From NCBI GenBank assembly GCA_965249785.1, contig CBDFMU010000017.1, forward strand, positions 62,001 through 126,000: 64,000 nt of DNA, written 5' to 3'. Positions 32,655-42,235 of the stretch are shown here, piece after piece. Each line of letters begins with the position of its first letter. Position 1 is the first letter of the stretch. Source of the DNA: M3007 sp965249785. GTDB taxonomy: Bacteria > Bacteroidota > Bacteroidia > Chitinophagales > Saprospiraceae. Below the pieces are notes generated by a model. That model was not told the DNA's origin. It ran no database searches and was given only the letters and a program-made list of their open reading frames with translations. The translations under genes were made by a program, and so were the position numbers.

Positions 32655-35186
32655 ATGAGTTCTCTGCGCAGTACGTTTTCCAAATTTATTGAGTTGGGAT
32701 TGATACTCACTGTCTTGTCCCTGGCACTGGTTTTTTATTTTGCTGATCAAAAAATTCGCGCACTTTCGGCAGCCTCCAATTTGGTGGCTCATACCCAAAC
32801 CGTGCGGCTGGAACTCAGTCAGATAGACGCACGAGTGTATGAATCAGCTACCATCCAGCGGCGATTTATGGTAACTGATGATTCTGCTTTTCTCTTTGGA
32901 AAAGCACCCCTCCGGGACAGTATAAAAACTGGCTTACAACATCTGAATAGTCTAATCGGCGATAATGCTGTCCAAAAACGCAATCTGGACTCGCTGACTC
33001 AGCGCATTAATACCCATTTTGACCTGCTTCAAGTGACTACCTGGCCCGACTTTCTCAACCGTAGTGTTACCTGGGAAAAAGGGGTGGGAAATATGGACAG
33101 CATACAGCTGCTGTTACAGCAAATGAACCGACTGGAAAGCATCACGCTGGAAAACCACCAGGATATTCGCGACCAATTGCTCCGCACGGCTCCTGTTTTC
33201 GCGCTACTGCTGTTGCTGATTGCGATAATAATTGCGGTCACTTCTTATTGGAGAATAAAAAATGACCTGCGGGAATCCAAAAAACAGGTGCAAATCCATT
33301 TGGAAAATACCAAAAAAATTACGGAACTCAATCTGGCTCTCCGGCATGCCGAACAACTTTCTCAGAGCGGCAACTGGCAGATGGATTTGGCTACCGGACA
33401 ACGACAGTATTCTGATAATTTATATCGGCTGTTTGGTCATGAACCTGGCGTTTTTCAGGCCGGAGCCTCCGATTGGTTGCAAATGATCCACCCAGAAGAT
33501 CAGCAATTGGTGCGGGATTTTGGGGACCTGGCTCAAAAATGGCAGCAAGAGCCAGCCAGTATAGTTTTTCGGCTCTACCGTCCCGACGGTGAAATGCGCT
33601 ATCTATACGCGGGTGGTAAAATTATTAATACCGAAGAGGGCGAAGCGACGCTGATAGGAACATTGCAAGATGTGACCGAATCGTATCAGCTGCGGCGACA
33701 ACTCGAAGAGCGGACCCGTTTTGCGGAAATGCTGATCGAATCAAGTGTGGATATGATCGCCGCTTACGACCAGGATTTGCGTTACACCGTGTGGAATAAG
33801 CAGTGCGAGGAGCTATTGAATTTGAAAAAACAGGATGTATTGGGCAAACTCGCCTCTGAAGTGTTTCCAACGGTAAATACGGAGGCACTCGATCGTGCCC
33901 TGAACGGCGAATCCGTCCATATACCGCCCCGTAAATCTGCCATTTCTAACCACTATTACGAAAGTTATGCACTGCCCTTGCGCGATGCTGCCGGTAAAGT
34001 CAATGGTGTACTGACCATCACCCATGACATTACGGAAAGTTATACCCTGCGCAGCCAATTGGAAGACCGCAGCCGTTTTGCGGAGACCATTATTGAGTCT
34101 AGTGTGGATATGCTCATTACCTATGATACCGATTTGCGTGTCACGGTCTGGAACAAAAAAAGCGAGGAAATATTCCAGCGCACCAAAGCCGAAGCCCTGG
34201 GGCATCATGTGGAAGAATTATTTCCGTATATTACTAATACGGAGCGAATGAAAGACCTGCAATCGGTATTAGATGGTCAGGCTGTGCAGTATCCGCCACA
34301 CGAGCTGTCGCCGTTCGGTATTCATGCCAATTTGTACTTATTACCCCTGAAAAATAGCACCGGTCAAGTGACTGGCGTACTCAGCATTACCCACGATGTA
34401 AGCGACGTAGTACAATCGGCAGCCCGACTCGCTGCCCTCAATCAATCTTTAGAAGAAAAAAATAAGCAGTTAGCCAATATCAATGCCGAACTGGCTTCTT
34501 TCAGCTATGTAGCCAGCCACGATTTGCAGGAGCCGCTGCGCAAAATACAGTCCTTTGCCAGCCGCATTTTGGCCACCGAAAAAGACCGCCTTTCCGAAAC
34601 AGGCCAGGATGCTTTCCGGCGAATGCAATCTGCCGCCGACCGCATGCAGCAACTTATTGAAGACCTCTTGACTTATTCCCGCACCAATACGCAAACGGGC
34701 GAATTCTCGACGGTCGACCTAAATAAAATATTTTATGAAGCCGAGCAGGAAGTGAGCGAAATAGTACAGGAGACCAGAGCAGTGATCGAAGCCGATCCAT
34801 TACCGGAGGTGCGGGTGGTGGCTTTCCAGTTTCGCCAGTTGCTGGCCAACCTGCTCAGCAATGCCCTCAAATATCAGCGACCAGGCGTGGTGCCGCATAT
34901 CCGCATTACCTGCGCGACAGTGGCGGGGGAAGATGTGCCGCAGCCAGATGCCGCAGGGAAAAATTATTTTAAAATGGAGGTGATAGATAATGGTATTGGA
35001 TTTGAGCAGCAATATTCCGAACGCATTTTTGAATTATTCCAACGCTTGCATGGCCGCTCGGAATACAAAGGCACGGGCATTGGGCTGGCTATTTGCCGAA
35101 AGATCATGCAGAACCATAATGGTTATTTATTAGCCGAAGGGCGGCCCGGTGAAGGAGCGACTTTTACGATTTATTTGCCACTGTGA
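32655..35186 (+). CDS. PAS-domain sensor histidine kinase with CHASE3-like sensor
   Basis: The 843-residue protein has two membrane helices (about 15-33 and 175-195) enclosing a helical periplasmic CHASE3-like domain. Three PAS domains follow (about 235-340, 355-470 and 475-595). HisKA carries the phospho-accepting His in SYVASHDLQEPLRKI at about 620. The HATPase has NLLSNALKYQ, DNGIGF and GTGIGLAICRKI. PAS2 and PAS3 are near duplicates. No response regulator is adjacent; the closest is at 52884. The ATG at 32655 is chosen over the TTG at 32628. Its last 16 bases overlap the convergent TMEM175 gene. Confidence 0.95.
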   Translation: MSSLRSTFSKFIELGLILTVLSLALVFYFADQKIRALSAASNLVAHTQTVRLELSQIDARVYESATIQRRFMVTDDSAFLFGKAPLRDSIKTGLQHLNSLIGDNAVQKRNLDSLTQRINTHFDLLQVTTWPDFLNRSVTWEKGVGNMDSIQLLLQQMNRLESITLENHQDIRDQLLRTAPVFALLLLLIAIIIAVTSYWRIKNDLRESKKQVQIHLENTKKITELNLALRHAEQLSQSGNWQMDLATGQRQYSDNLYRLFGHEPGVFQAGASDWLQMIHPEDQQLVRDFGDLAQKWQQEPASIVFRLYRPDGEMRYLYAGGKIINTEEGEATLIGTLQDVTESYQLRRQLEERTRFAEMLIESSVDMIAAYDQDLRYTVWNKQCEELLNLKKQDVLGKLASEVFPTVNTEALDRALNGESVHIPPRKSAISNHYYESYALPLRDAAGKVNGVLTITHDITESYTLRSQLEDRSRFAETIIESSVDMLITYDTDLRVTVWNKKSEEIFQRTKAEALGHHVEELFPYITNTERMKDLQSVLDGQAVQYPPHELSPFGIHANLYLLPLKNSTGQVTGVLSITHDVSDVVQSAARLAALNQSLEEKNKQLANINAELASFSYVASHDLQEPLRKIQSFASRILATEKDRLSETGQDAFRRMQSAADRMQQLIEDLLTYSRTNTQTGEFSTVDLNKIFYEAEQEVSEIVQETRAVIEADPLPEVRVVAFQFRQLLANLLSNALKYQRPGVVPHIRITCATVAGEDVPQPDAAGKNYFKMEVIDNGIGFEQQYSERIFELFQRLHGRSEYKGTGIGLAICRKIMQNHNGYLLAEGRPGEGATFTIYLPL

Positions 35187-35869
35187 TTTCGCTTGAGCGT
35201 CATCCCTATTGGCAATAGATAATAAATTGGTACAATAAAGAAAATGAGCCAACTAATCCACACAGATATTGGGGCCGCTACAATAGAGAAGAAATATAGT
35301 ATAAAGCCCGGCAAACTACGCCGGAACGTCTGGCGGCGCATATCTAATGGTACGTCGTCGTGCGTTAAGTGACCTGTATTAATGGCATAATAACTCATCA
35401 TTGGGAAACAGGATGCAGCCATCATTAGTAGAAAACCGAAGACCATTGCCGCGGCTGGCGTAGCAGGATGTTCGCCTAAAAAAATAGTTCCAAAGGGAAT
35501 AAGTGAAAGCCAGAATAATAGAAAATTATTGATCCAGATCAATTTCGCGTCAATATTGCGCAGCGAATGAAAGAAGTTGTGGTGATTGACCCAAAATATA
35601 GCGATGATGAGAAAACTTAAAGCATAAGCCAGCAACCTCGGCCCCAGTTCATGGGCCGCTATCCACAGATCGGCATTGGTAAAATTTTTAGGTAACACTG
35701 GCAATTTCAAACCCAGCACCATGATCGTAATGATAATAGAGATCACGCCGTCGCTGAACGATGCAATACGCGTAGTCGTAGGATAGTCCGGTGCTGTGCG
35801 AGGGGAGTGGGCAAGCCGCCGACGCAGGATGGCATCGGGCAGGCGTAAACGACGTGGTTTGGTGCGCAT
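35171..35869 (-). CDS. TMEM175-family potassium channel (DUF1211)
   Basis: The 232-residue protein has six or so membrane helices and the diagnostic RxxxFSDG motif (RIASFSDGVISIIITIMVL) in helix 1, followed by NHHNFFHSLR. Prokaryotic relatives are tetrameric K+ leak channels gated by hydrophobic residues. The start at 35869 (MRTKPRRLRL) is the first ATG with a plausible basic N-terminus. It converges with the histidine kinase, overlapping 16 bases. Confidence 0.9.
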   Translation of the reverse strand: MRTKPRRLRLPDAILRRRLAHSPRTAPDYPTTTRIASFSDGVISIIITIMVLGLKLPVLPKNFTNADLWIAAHELGPRLLAYALSFLIIAIFWVNHHNFFHSLRNIDAKLIWINNFLLFWLSLIPFGTIFLGEHPATPAAAMVFGFLLMMAASCFPMMSYYAINTGHLTHDDVPLDMRRQTFRRSLPGFILYFFSIVAAPISVWISWLIFFIVPIYYLLPIGMTLKRNHSGK

Positions 35870-36099
35870 CGAGTTTGGTGTCAAAAAGCTATGCCAAAGA
35901 CAATACTGAATAACTAGGCAAAATTGCCACAGGCAAATAGAGCTGCCCACCAGAAGAGTCTAGTTAACCCAGAATGATGTTGGAAAGAATGGAATTATAA
36001 CGGTTTAACCAGCAAAATTTCTTCCCCCTTCCATATTGTTCACCCTCTCCACCTTTACTATAATTACATTTACACGGAAATTAACCTGCACTTTTGCAA

Positions 36100-37083
36100 A
36101 TGTCCTCGCCAAACACCATCGTCAACTCTGCCGCCTACCTGGATGGTCGCCGCGTCACCAGTGTCGAACTCTGCGATATTGGCGAAGTACTGAAACAGCC
36201 CGGCCGCTTTGTCTGGATTGGACTACACGAACCGAGTGAAGCCATGCTGGATCAAGTTCGTAAGGAATTTGGGCTGCACGAATTGGCCATCGAGGATGCC
36301 CATCGTGCTCACCAGCGACCCAAGATCGAATCCTACGGCGATTCCCTTTTCATCGTCCTGCGCACCGCGCAATTGAACGCACAGCACCACACAGAGTTCG
36401 GAGAAACACATTTTTTTGTTGGCCGCAACTTTATCGTGACCGTACGCCACGGTTCTTCGCTGGCTTATAGCGAAGTGCGGACACACTGTGAAAACAAGCC
36501 ACAATTGCTCTGCAAAGGCCCGGCGTTTGCGCTGTATGCTATAATGGATGCTATTGTAGATCAATACTTTCCGGTGGTAGAGGGGCTGGAGCAGGAACTG
36601 GATATTATTGAGGAGAAAATCTTTGGAGCCACCCCTAACCGCGAGACGACGGAGCAGATTTACCAACTCAAACGCGAACTATTGGAAGTGAGGCGGGCTA
36701 TTTCACCGCTGATTGATATTTGCAATAAATTGGTGCGCTTCGATTTGGACTTGATTCCTGAAGATACCCGAACGTATTTCCGCGACGTGTATGACCACGT
36801 GATGCGCATCAACGAAATAGTGGATAATACACGGGAACTGTTGGGGACGGCTTTGGAGGCCAATTTCTCGCTGATTTCCATTTCACAGAGCGAAGTGGGG
36901 AAGCGGTTTGCGGGCTGGGCGGCCATCTTTGGTGTACCTACTTTGATCGCCGGACTGTATGGGATGAATTTTGCCCATATGCCGGGGCAAATGTGGGAAT
37001 ATAGTTTCGAGGTAGTGCTGGCTCTGACTATTGGCTCTTGCATGCTTATTTTCTGGTTTTTTCGGCGGGCGGGGTGGTTATGA
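36100..37083 (+). CDS. corA: CorA-family divalent cation transporter
   Basis: The 327-residue protein has a large cytoplasmic domain, a long stalk helix (TTEQIYQLKRELLEVRRAIS) and two C-terminal membrane helices with the selectivity motif YGMNF (GLYGMNFAHMP). The pentamer conducts Mg2+ and possibly Co2+. The ATG at 36100 is used; TTG two codons earlier is the alternative. A promoter-like region similar to that at 19281 lies at 36037-36076. Confidence 0.95.
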   Translation: MSSPNTIVNSAAYLDGRRVTSVELCDIGEVLKQPGRFVWIGLHEPSEAMLDQVRKEFGLHELAIEDAHRAHQRPKIESYGDSLFIVLRTAQLNAQHHTEFGETHFFVGRNFIVTVRHGSSLAYSEVRTHCENKPQLLCKGPAFALYAIMDAIVDQYFPVVEGLEQELDIIEEKIFGATPNRETTEQIYQLKRELLEVRRAISPLIDICNKLVRFDLDLIPEDTRTYFRDVYDHVMRINEIVDNTRELLGTALEANFSLISISQSEVGKRFAGWAAIFGVPTLIAGLYGMNFAHMPGQMWEYSFEVVLALTIGSCMLIFWFFRRAGWL

Positions 37084-37141
37084 AGTGAGACAAACATAGA
37101 AGTACAAATAACCAGTTTCTAATAACCGCTTACCAACTATC

Positions 37142-37486
37142 ATGCAAGAGTTCCGATTCATCTTTTTACAACGCCTCTCCAACGGCATCGAACTATTGAG
37201 TGCGGTGGTGCTGCTCGTGGGTTTCGCCAAGGGGATGTGGGCGTTTATACTCTATGAACTAAACGAAATACGCAGTGCTGGCGAAGCGTCGCCCGATAAT
37301 CTGGCAAAACTGCGCCCAATCGTCAGCAATTATATGCTGCTTGGACTGGATTTCTACATCATTGCAGTCATTATCTCCACCATGCTGCATCCGGAATGGA
37401 ATGAACTTCTCAGGCTGGCAACTATCGGCTTGTTGCGTACCACGATTGGTTATTTTTTAGGAAAAGTCTCAGAGACCACAAACTAA
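37142..37486 (+). CDS. DUF1622 membrane protein
   Basis: The 114-residue protein has three hydrophobic segments: LSAVVLLVGFAKGMWAFILY, LLGLDFYIIAVIISTMLH and LATIGLLRTTIGYFL. This is the DUF1622 pattern, including a conserved R and LG. It is an inner-membrane protein of unknown function, 58 bases after corA on the same strand. Confidence 0.88.
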   Translation: MQEFRFIFLQRLSNGIELLSAVVLLVGFAKGMWAFILYELNEIRSAGEASPDNLAKLRPIVSNYMLLGLDFYIIAVIISTMLHPEWNELLRLATIGLLRTTIGYFLGKVSETTN

Positions 37487-37499
37487 TACGATCAAGAAA

Positions 37500-38117
37500 T
37501 CAGGCGTTCAACCCTTCCAACACGCGATAAATATCCGCCAGCCGGATTTCATAGCCGAGACTGTGCAGAAAGATGCTGTCAGATAGATCAGTATAAGTAG
37601 TTACGCGTTGCAGGCCGTTAGCGGGGTCTTCCAGGTAAATTGTTTTTGCCCAGGTCTTTTCAGGTTCCACCAGCAAATACTCCCGAAAACTGCTTAATGT
37701 GCAATAATAATCGAATTTTTCGCCCTTATCGTAACTGCGCGTATCGTCGGACAATACTTCTATAATGAGCAAAGGATTGACGATGGCATCGCGGCGTATT
37801 TTTCCGTTTTCAGCGACGTAAAACTGCGGCGGTTTGGCAATGACCGTCACGTCGGGATAGACGAATTTGCCAAGCGACGTAAACCAGGTTTTCATGTCGC
37901 TGTCCAGCACTTCCAATTCTAGACGGGAAGCACGAAAAAGCTGCTCCAGCAAAAAAGCAATCTCGAACTTTATTTTGTTGTGATAATAATCGCCGCCAGC
38001 CATTTCCAGTAGTTTTCCGTTGTTAAATTCATGTTTTACTGGCGAACGCGCCTCCATGTCGAGGTATTCCTCCGCAGAAATGGCAGGCATTTCCAGAAGC
38101 GTGATTTCTTCGTGCAT
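37500..38117 (-). CDS. Uma2-family restriction-endonuclease-fold protein (DUF820)
   Basis: The 205-residue protein has the DUF820 pattern: ISAEEYLDMEARSPVKHEFNNGKLLEMAGG, FVYPDVTVIA, NPLLIIEVLSDDTRSYDKGEKFDYYCTL, REYLLVEP. The PD-(D/E)xK-like core is formed by PDVTV and IIEVLS. These proteins multiply in cyanobacteria and some Bacteroidota and are suspected nucleases with unknown targets. It stands alone, with its 3' end 14 bases from the DUF1622 stop. Confidence 0.9.
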   Translation of the reverse strand: MHEEITLLEMPAISAEEYLDMEARSPVKHEFNNGKLLEMAGGDYYHNKIKFEIAFLLEQLFRASRLELEVLDSDMKTWFTSLGKFVYPDVTVIAKPPQFYVAENGKIRRDAIVNPLLIIEVLSDDTRSYDKGEKFDYYCTLSSFREYLLVEPEKTWAKTIYLEDPANGLQRVTTYTDLSDSIFLHSLGYEIRLADIYRVLEGLNA

Positions 38118-38178
38118 GACTTTAAAATTTGGGGCAATTTACTGGTTTTTAGCAACAATCAAAGCGTTGACCACCGCC

Positions 38179-39201
38179 CTAATTCGTACTACCATTAGTT
38201 TTAGCCGCTTCCTTCTTCTCCGCTTTATCTTTCTTTTTAAAATAGCGACGCAATAAGAAATTGTCTTGCGCCGCCCGCAGATCTTCGTCTAATTTCTGGG
38301 AGCCTCCTTCCAGATTTTGTATGGTGGCTTTGAGATGATTCGCGGTCTTTTCATCATACAGCAATACACCTAGGGTAGAGTTTTTATTGTCCAGATTACT
38401 AGTCATCTTGGTAACATCGTTGCTGGCGGTTTTCAAGTTAGCCGTTGCTTCCGCCGCCGAAGTAGTCAGTTGTTTTAATTGTTTTACAGAAGCCTGTACG
38501 TTTTTAAATACCATGGTATCCGTCACTAAATCATTGGCCAGCGAACCTTTCTGATTAAGTTTGGCACCATAGTCAGAAATAGCAGCGGTTAGTTTTTCAG
38601 CGTGTGCAGACGATCTTTGTAAAGAAGCCAGGGTCACATCCAGACTTTTATAAAGGGATTCATCTTTCAATAGTTTCCCGACGGTCCCTTGTCCCGATGC
38701 GATTTGTTTACTGATGGCTTTAAAATCGGTCGTAATTTCTAATATATTCTTGTTGTTTTCTTGTAATGTATTGAGCATTTCTTCCGTGGAAGCCAGATTT
38801 TCAATGGCCAGCATATCTCCATCTTCTACGGGCTGCGCTTGGGGCGTACCACCATAAATGACGATAATTTTATTACCAATTAATCCATCAGTACTAATTT
38901 TCACCTTAGAATCTTTGCGAATATAGGATTGCGCTTTTTCATCAATCTTGAATACTACCAGTACTTGGGATTCTCCGTAAAAGCTCATCTTGCTCACGGT
39001 ACCGATTTTTACGCCCGAAAACCACACATTGTTTCCGTTCTGTAATCCATTAACGTCGTTAAAGACAGCCGAAACATGCATCTTTTTGACGAAGGTGCTA
39101 TGCAAATTACCCACGGCGAGAATGCCCGCGGCAAGAAAAATCAAGCCTATAAAAATGAATAGCCCGACGGTGACTGCGCGCTTTTTTGGTTCTGTACTCA
39201 T
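38179..39201 (-). CDS. mlaD: MCE-family lipid transport protein (MlaD-like)
   Basis: The 340-residue protein has one N-terminal membrane helix (AVTVGLFIFIGLIFLAAGIL) and then an MCE domain (VSAVFNDVNGLQNGNNVWFSGVKIGTV). A long coiled-coil tail follows, with TVGKLLKDESLY. It is the periplasmic substrate-binding hexamer of the phospholipid transporter. Its ATG overlaps the mlaF stop (ATGA), showing coupling. The tail is longer than in E. coli MlaD, as is usual in this phylum. Confidence 0.9.
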   Translation of the reverse strand: MSTEPKKRAVTVGLFIFIGLIFLAAGILAVGNLHSTFVKKMHVSAVFNDVNGLQNGNNVWFSGVKIGTVSKMSFYGESQVLVVFKIDEKAQSYIRKDSKVKISTDGLIGNKIIVIYGGTPQAQPVEDGDMLAIENLASTEEMLNTLQENNKNILEITTDFKAISKQIASGQGTVGKLLKDESLYKSLDVTLASLQRSSAHAEKLTAAISDYGAKLNQKGSLANDLVTDTMVFKNVQASVKQLKQLTTSAAEATANLKTASNDVTKMTSNLDNKNSTLGVLLYDEKTANHLKATIQNLEGGSQKLDEDLRAAQDNFLLRRYFKKKDKAEKKEAAKTNGSTN

Positions 39202-39986
39202 TGTTGAATAAAATTGTAGTTGTAAAAACTTTTTGCCTGTTCATCATCGGTATCAAACACTTCCTCGAAGGTGCCTTGCCGGGTGAATTTACCATCTAAC
39301 AACATTAAAATGCGGTCACCGACAGCTTTTGCAGCACTTAAATCATGGGTAATAATAATGGAACTGGATTTGTACCGTTCCTGTACTTCATTAATCAGGT
39401 CATTAATATCAGTACTGGTAATGGGGTCAAGACCAGCAGTTGGTTCGTCATACAGCATAATTTCCGGTTTCAGCATCAAAGTGCGGGCAATACCAATCCT
39501 TTTACGCTGACCACCAGAAAGATCCGAAGGCATTTGTTTAAGTTTATCTAATAAACCTACTGCATCCAGCGTTTCCTCTACTCTGTGATCAATTTCTTTT
39601 TGACCTAGATTTTTCACATTGCGAATGAGTGGAAATTCGAGATTTTCCCGCACATTCATACTATCATACAAAGCACTGCTTTGAAAGGAAAAACCAATTT
39701 TCAAACGCATTTCCCGCAAGGCTTTTTCACTCAATTCCTCCACTTCTTGTCCCAGCACATTAATAGTGCCTTTATCCGGTTTTAATAGTCCGGCAATAAG
39801 TTTAATAAGAACGGATTTGCCAGTACCAGAACGTCCAAGTACTACGACATTTTCCCCTTTAAAAACTTCCAGGTCAATACCACGCAACACCTTTAAATCT
39901 CCAAAGGATTTATATAAATCCCGGATAGTAATGACGCGTTGAGTAGTGTCTATCTGATGTGTGCCTTGCTTCTTTTCCATATTCAT
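39198..39986 (-). CDS. mlaF: MlaF-like ABC transporter ATPase
   Basis: The 262-residue ATPase has Walker A GRSGTGKSVLIK, the Q-loop region FSFQSSALYDSMNV, signature LSGGQRKRIGIART, Walker B IMLYDEPTAGLDP and the switch histidine in IIITHDL. It powers lipid transfer between inner and outer membranes. Its start overlaps the mlaE stop (TAATG) and its end overlaps mlaD. Confidence 0.94.
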   Translation of the reverse strand: MNMEKKQGTHQIDTTQRVITIRDLYKSFGDLKVLRGIDLEVFKGENVVVLGRSGTGKSVLIKLIAGLLKPDKGTINVLGQEVEELSEKALREMRLKIGFSFQSSALYDSMNVRENLEFPLIRNVKNLGQKEIDHRVEETLDAVGLLDKLKQMPSDLSGGQRKRIGIARTLMLKPEIMLYDEPTAGLDPITSTDINDLINEVQERYKSSSIIITHDLSAAKAVGDRILMLLDGKFTRQGTFEEVFDTDDEQAKSFYNYNFIQQ

Positions 39987-40765
39987 TAATAAGTTCTGAC
40001 CCAGTTAGACATTTGCACAATCAATAATTCCTCAATAAATATTAGAAACATAGAAAGTACTACCGAAGAGTTGGCCGCTTTACCTACGCCTTGTGTTCCC
40101 TGGGAAGCATTATAACCTTTATAACAACTTACCATACCAATCGTAAATCCGAAAGAAATGGCCTTGACCATCGAGGTACCTATATCCAGAAAACCAATTT
40201 GCCCAAATGCCTCAGCAACAAAAGTGGGAAAACTGGTTTTTTCGTTCATATATACATTCAAAAAGGCACCCATCATGCCCAAGAAGGCACAATACATCGC
40301 CAATACCGGAATCATAAACGTCGTGGCCAGTACCCGGCTAACTACTAGAAATTTAAATGGATCAGTAGCCGACACCTCCATAGCGTCGATCTGTTCGGTC
40401 ACTTTCATGGACCCTAGTTCCGCGCCAATATTGGAACCAACTTTACCTGCACTAATCAAAGCTGTCACCAGCGGAGCTAACGCCCTGATCATCGCAATGG
40501 CAATCAAAGAAGGCAACCAGGAAGTAGCCCCAAAAGCGACCAGCGAAGGCCGCGATTGTTTCGTAAAAACCATCCCGGTAATGAAACCAGTCATTGTAAT
40601 CAGTGGCAATGAGTTATAGCCAACTTCATAGCATTGCTTTACGATTTCCCGGAATTCGAAAGGCGGCTGGACTGCTTGTCTGAAAAAATGGCCAATAAAT
40701 TGAAAGGCATTGGATATGCCGGCGAAAAAGTCGTCTAATCCTTTGGTGAGGACATATTTTTTCAA
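39986..40765 (-). CDS. mlaE: MlaE-like ABC transporter permease
   Basis: The 259-residue permease has the diagnostic GKVGSNIGAELGSMKVTEQIDAMEV motif region at about 105-130 and five or six membrane helices. It is the first gene of the mlaEFD operon. MlaB and MlaC homologues are not adjacent, as is typical for Bacteroidota. Confidence 0.94.
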   Translation of the reverse strand: MKKYVLTKGLDDFFAGISNAFQFIGHFFRQAVQPPFEFREIVKQCYEVGYNSLPLITMTGFITGMVFTKQSRPSLVAFGATSWLPSLIAIAMIRALAPLVTALISAGKVGSNIGAELGSMKVTEQIDAMEVSATDPFKFLVVSRVLATTFMIPVLAMYCAFLGMMGAFLNVYMNEKTSFPTFVAEAFGQIGFLDIGTSMVKAISFGFTIGMVSCYKGYNASQGTQGVGKAANSSVVLSMFLIFIEELLIVQMSNWVRTY

Positions 40766-41207
40766 AGCAGCGTTGGTTCGTTTTGAAATACTATATGGAA
40801 AGATATGGGTTTAATGTTGGACAATTTAAAAAGTCATGCCGTTGGATAAAGAGCAGGTTGACCGATAGTAGCTACGCATTTTCTGTCAAGATGGGCAACT
40901 GTTCACTGGAAACCACGTAGTAGTGCTATTATCGCAAAAAAGAGCGCGTAAAGGCGTAGAATATTTGCCTCAAAGCGGGGCGATGCTTTTATAAAACCTA
41001 GGATTTTTTAAAAATGCCTACGACTGCAGATTTGGCTTTGGTATAGCGTCCCGCTGCCATATAACCACTGAAATATTAAGTACTTAGACCTGGTAGGTTT
41101 CAAAAACCTGGCAGGTCTGGTAACTAAGCACTTGAAACTCAGCACCCATTTTTAACCCATGATTCGCATAACCAGGTAGTTTCATGAAAGAAACCTACTC
41201 TGCTGAA
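40766..41207. other. Non-coding region between mlaE and the amidotransferase gene
   Basis: It contains repeat copy B (41086-41172) and otherwise no gene or clear regulatory signal. Short ORFs here show no recognisable protein pattern. Confidence 0.5.
41086..41172. repeat. Dispersed 87-base repeat, copy B
   Basis: This is the second copy of 23169-23257. It starts with a hairpin (AGACCTGGTAGGTTT against AAACCTGGCAGGTCT) and ends ATTTTTAACCCATGATTCG. Confidence 0.85.
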
Positions 41208-42008
41208 TCACACCGTAGCCAATTGCCCAATCGCGTGTTCCAAAAAGGCCGGAATGATCGTATCAAACGTCCGCCGAATTTTTTGCGGATTGGAAAGATC
41301 GTGGATCATCTGCTCATAACGCGCCTCCCCGTGTTCATCCACGATGCTTTTTTTGCGATCTGGCAGTAAGAAGTAAGTGAGCAGACCTTCCGGGTTTGCC
41401 TCCGGGTGGAATTGCGTTCCCACCATCCACGGGCTAAAACGCATAGCCATAATCGCCCGCTCGTAGTGCACGTGTGGGCGCAGTTTTTCCAGACAAAGAA
41501 TATGCGCACCCATCGCTTTGAGCCGCTCCTGATTGGGCTGCACCACTTGGTAGCGGCGGAAATCGGCGATATAAAACGGCTCAGGTAAACCTTCAAAAGT
41601 CGGTTCTTCCTTGCCCCAATGCGTTTTATGCACTGGATAGGTTCCAAATGACATTTTGTAACGCTCCGTTACCGTACCCAGACCAAAATGGTGACAGGCC
41701 ATCTGGAAGGAATGACAAATAAAAAAGCATTGCTTTTTCTGCTCTTCGGCACTACTATTCCAATCCCATAGATCTTGGATCAAAGCGTGAAAAGGCTCAT
41801 ACCAAGGTCCGTCATTCAGTAGTGGATCGCCGGGGCCACCGGAAAAAATATAAATATCGTAGGAGGTATTGGCCACCTCATTTTTGGCGCGCACATCGAA
41901 ATGATCATAAACCAGCACATCGGAATACTGTCCCAGAATGTGGTGCAGCATCGGGATTCCGCGATTGGTTTCGCCGTTGTACATATCAAGCAAGGCTACA
42001 CGAAGCAT
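41208..42008 (-). CDS. Class I glutamine amidotransferase-like protein
   Basis: The 266-residue protein has a GATase1 fold. The nucleophile cysteine is in CFFICHSFQMACHHFG (normally G-x-C-x-G-x-Q) and His and Glu are in VGTQFHPEANPEG. YIFSGGPGDP matches the oxyanion-loop region. No synthetase domain is fused, so it resembles free-standing GMP-synthase-like amidotransferases. Substitution around the nucleophile leaves activity uncertain. ATG at 42008 (MLRVALLDMYNG) is chosen over the open frame to 42179. Confidence 0.85.
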   Translation of the reverse strand: MLRVALLDMYNGETNRGIPMLHHILGQYSDVLVYDHFDVRAKNEVANTSYDIYIFSGGPGDPLLNDGPWYEPFHALIQDLWDWNSSAEEQKKQCFFICHSFQMACHHFGLGTVTERYKMSFGTYPVHKTHWGKEEPTFEGLPEPFYIADFRRYQVVQPNQERLKAMGAHILCLEKLRPHVHYERAIMAMRFSPWMVGTQFHPEANPEGLLTYFLLPDRKKSIVDEHGEARYEQMIHDLSNPQKIRRTFDTIIPAFLEHAIGQLATV

Positions 42009-42163
42009 AGCAAAAGGAAGTTGGTTGCCGGAATGTGGGTAGCAGGGCGGCGAGCGCAAACGCGGCAGCGTTACAGAAAATGGAATAACAATCGGCGGGA
42101 TGAGTACTCTACAAAGGTCGTTATTTAACAGCAAAATCCGATTATGGTAACACAGGTTTAATT

Positions 42164-42193
42164 TTGAGAAGCCGTCCAATTACTGTACTTTTG
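42164..42193 (+). promoter_or_regulatory. Promoter of the acidic hypothetical gene
   Basis: TTTG (TTG at 42164-42166), 19 bases, then TACTTTTG (42186-42193). It is a complete Bacteroidota promoter 43 bases before the ATG. Confidence 0.8.
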
Positions 42194-42235
42194 TCGACTT
42201 TTTTCAAAAATACTTGATTTTCAAATACTTACGCT

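Noticed and set aside
41184..41369. Small plus-strand open frame near repeat B
   Set aside because: It overlaps the amidotransferase coding region on the opposite strand and has no family pattern.
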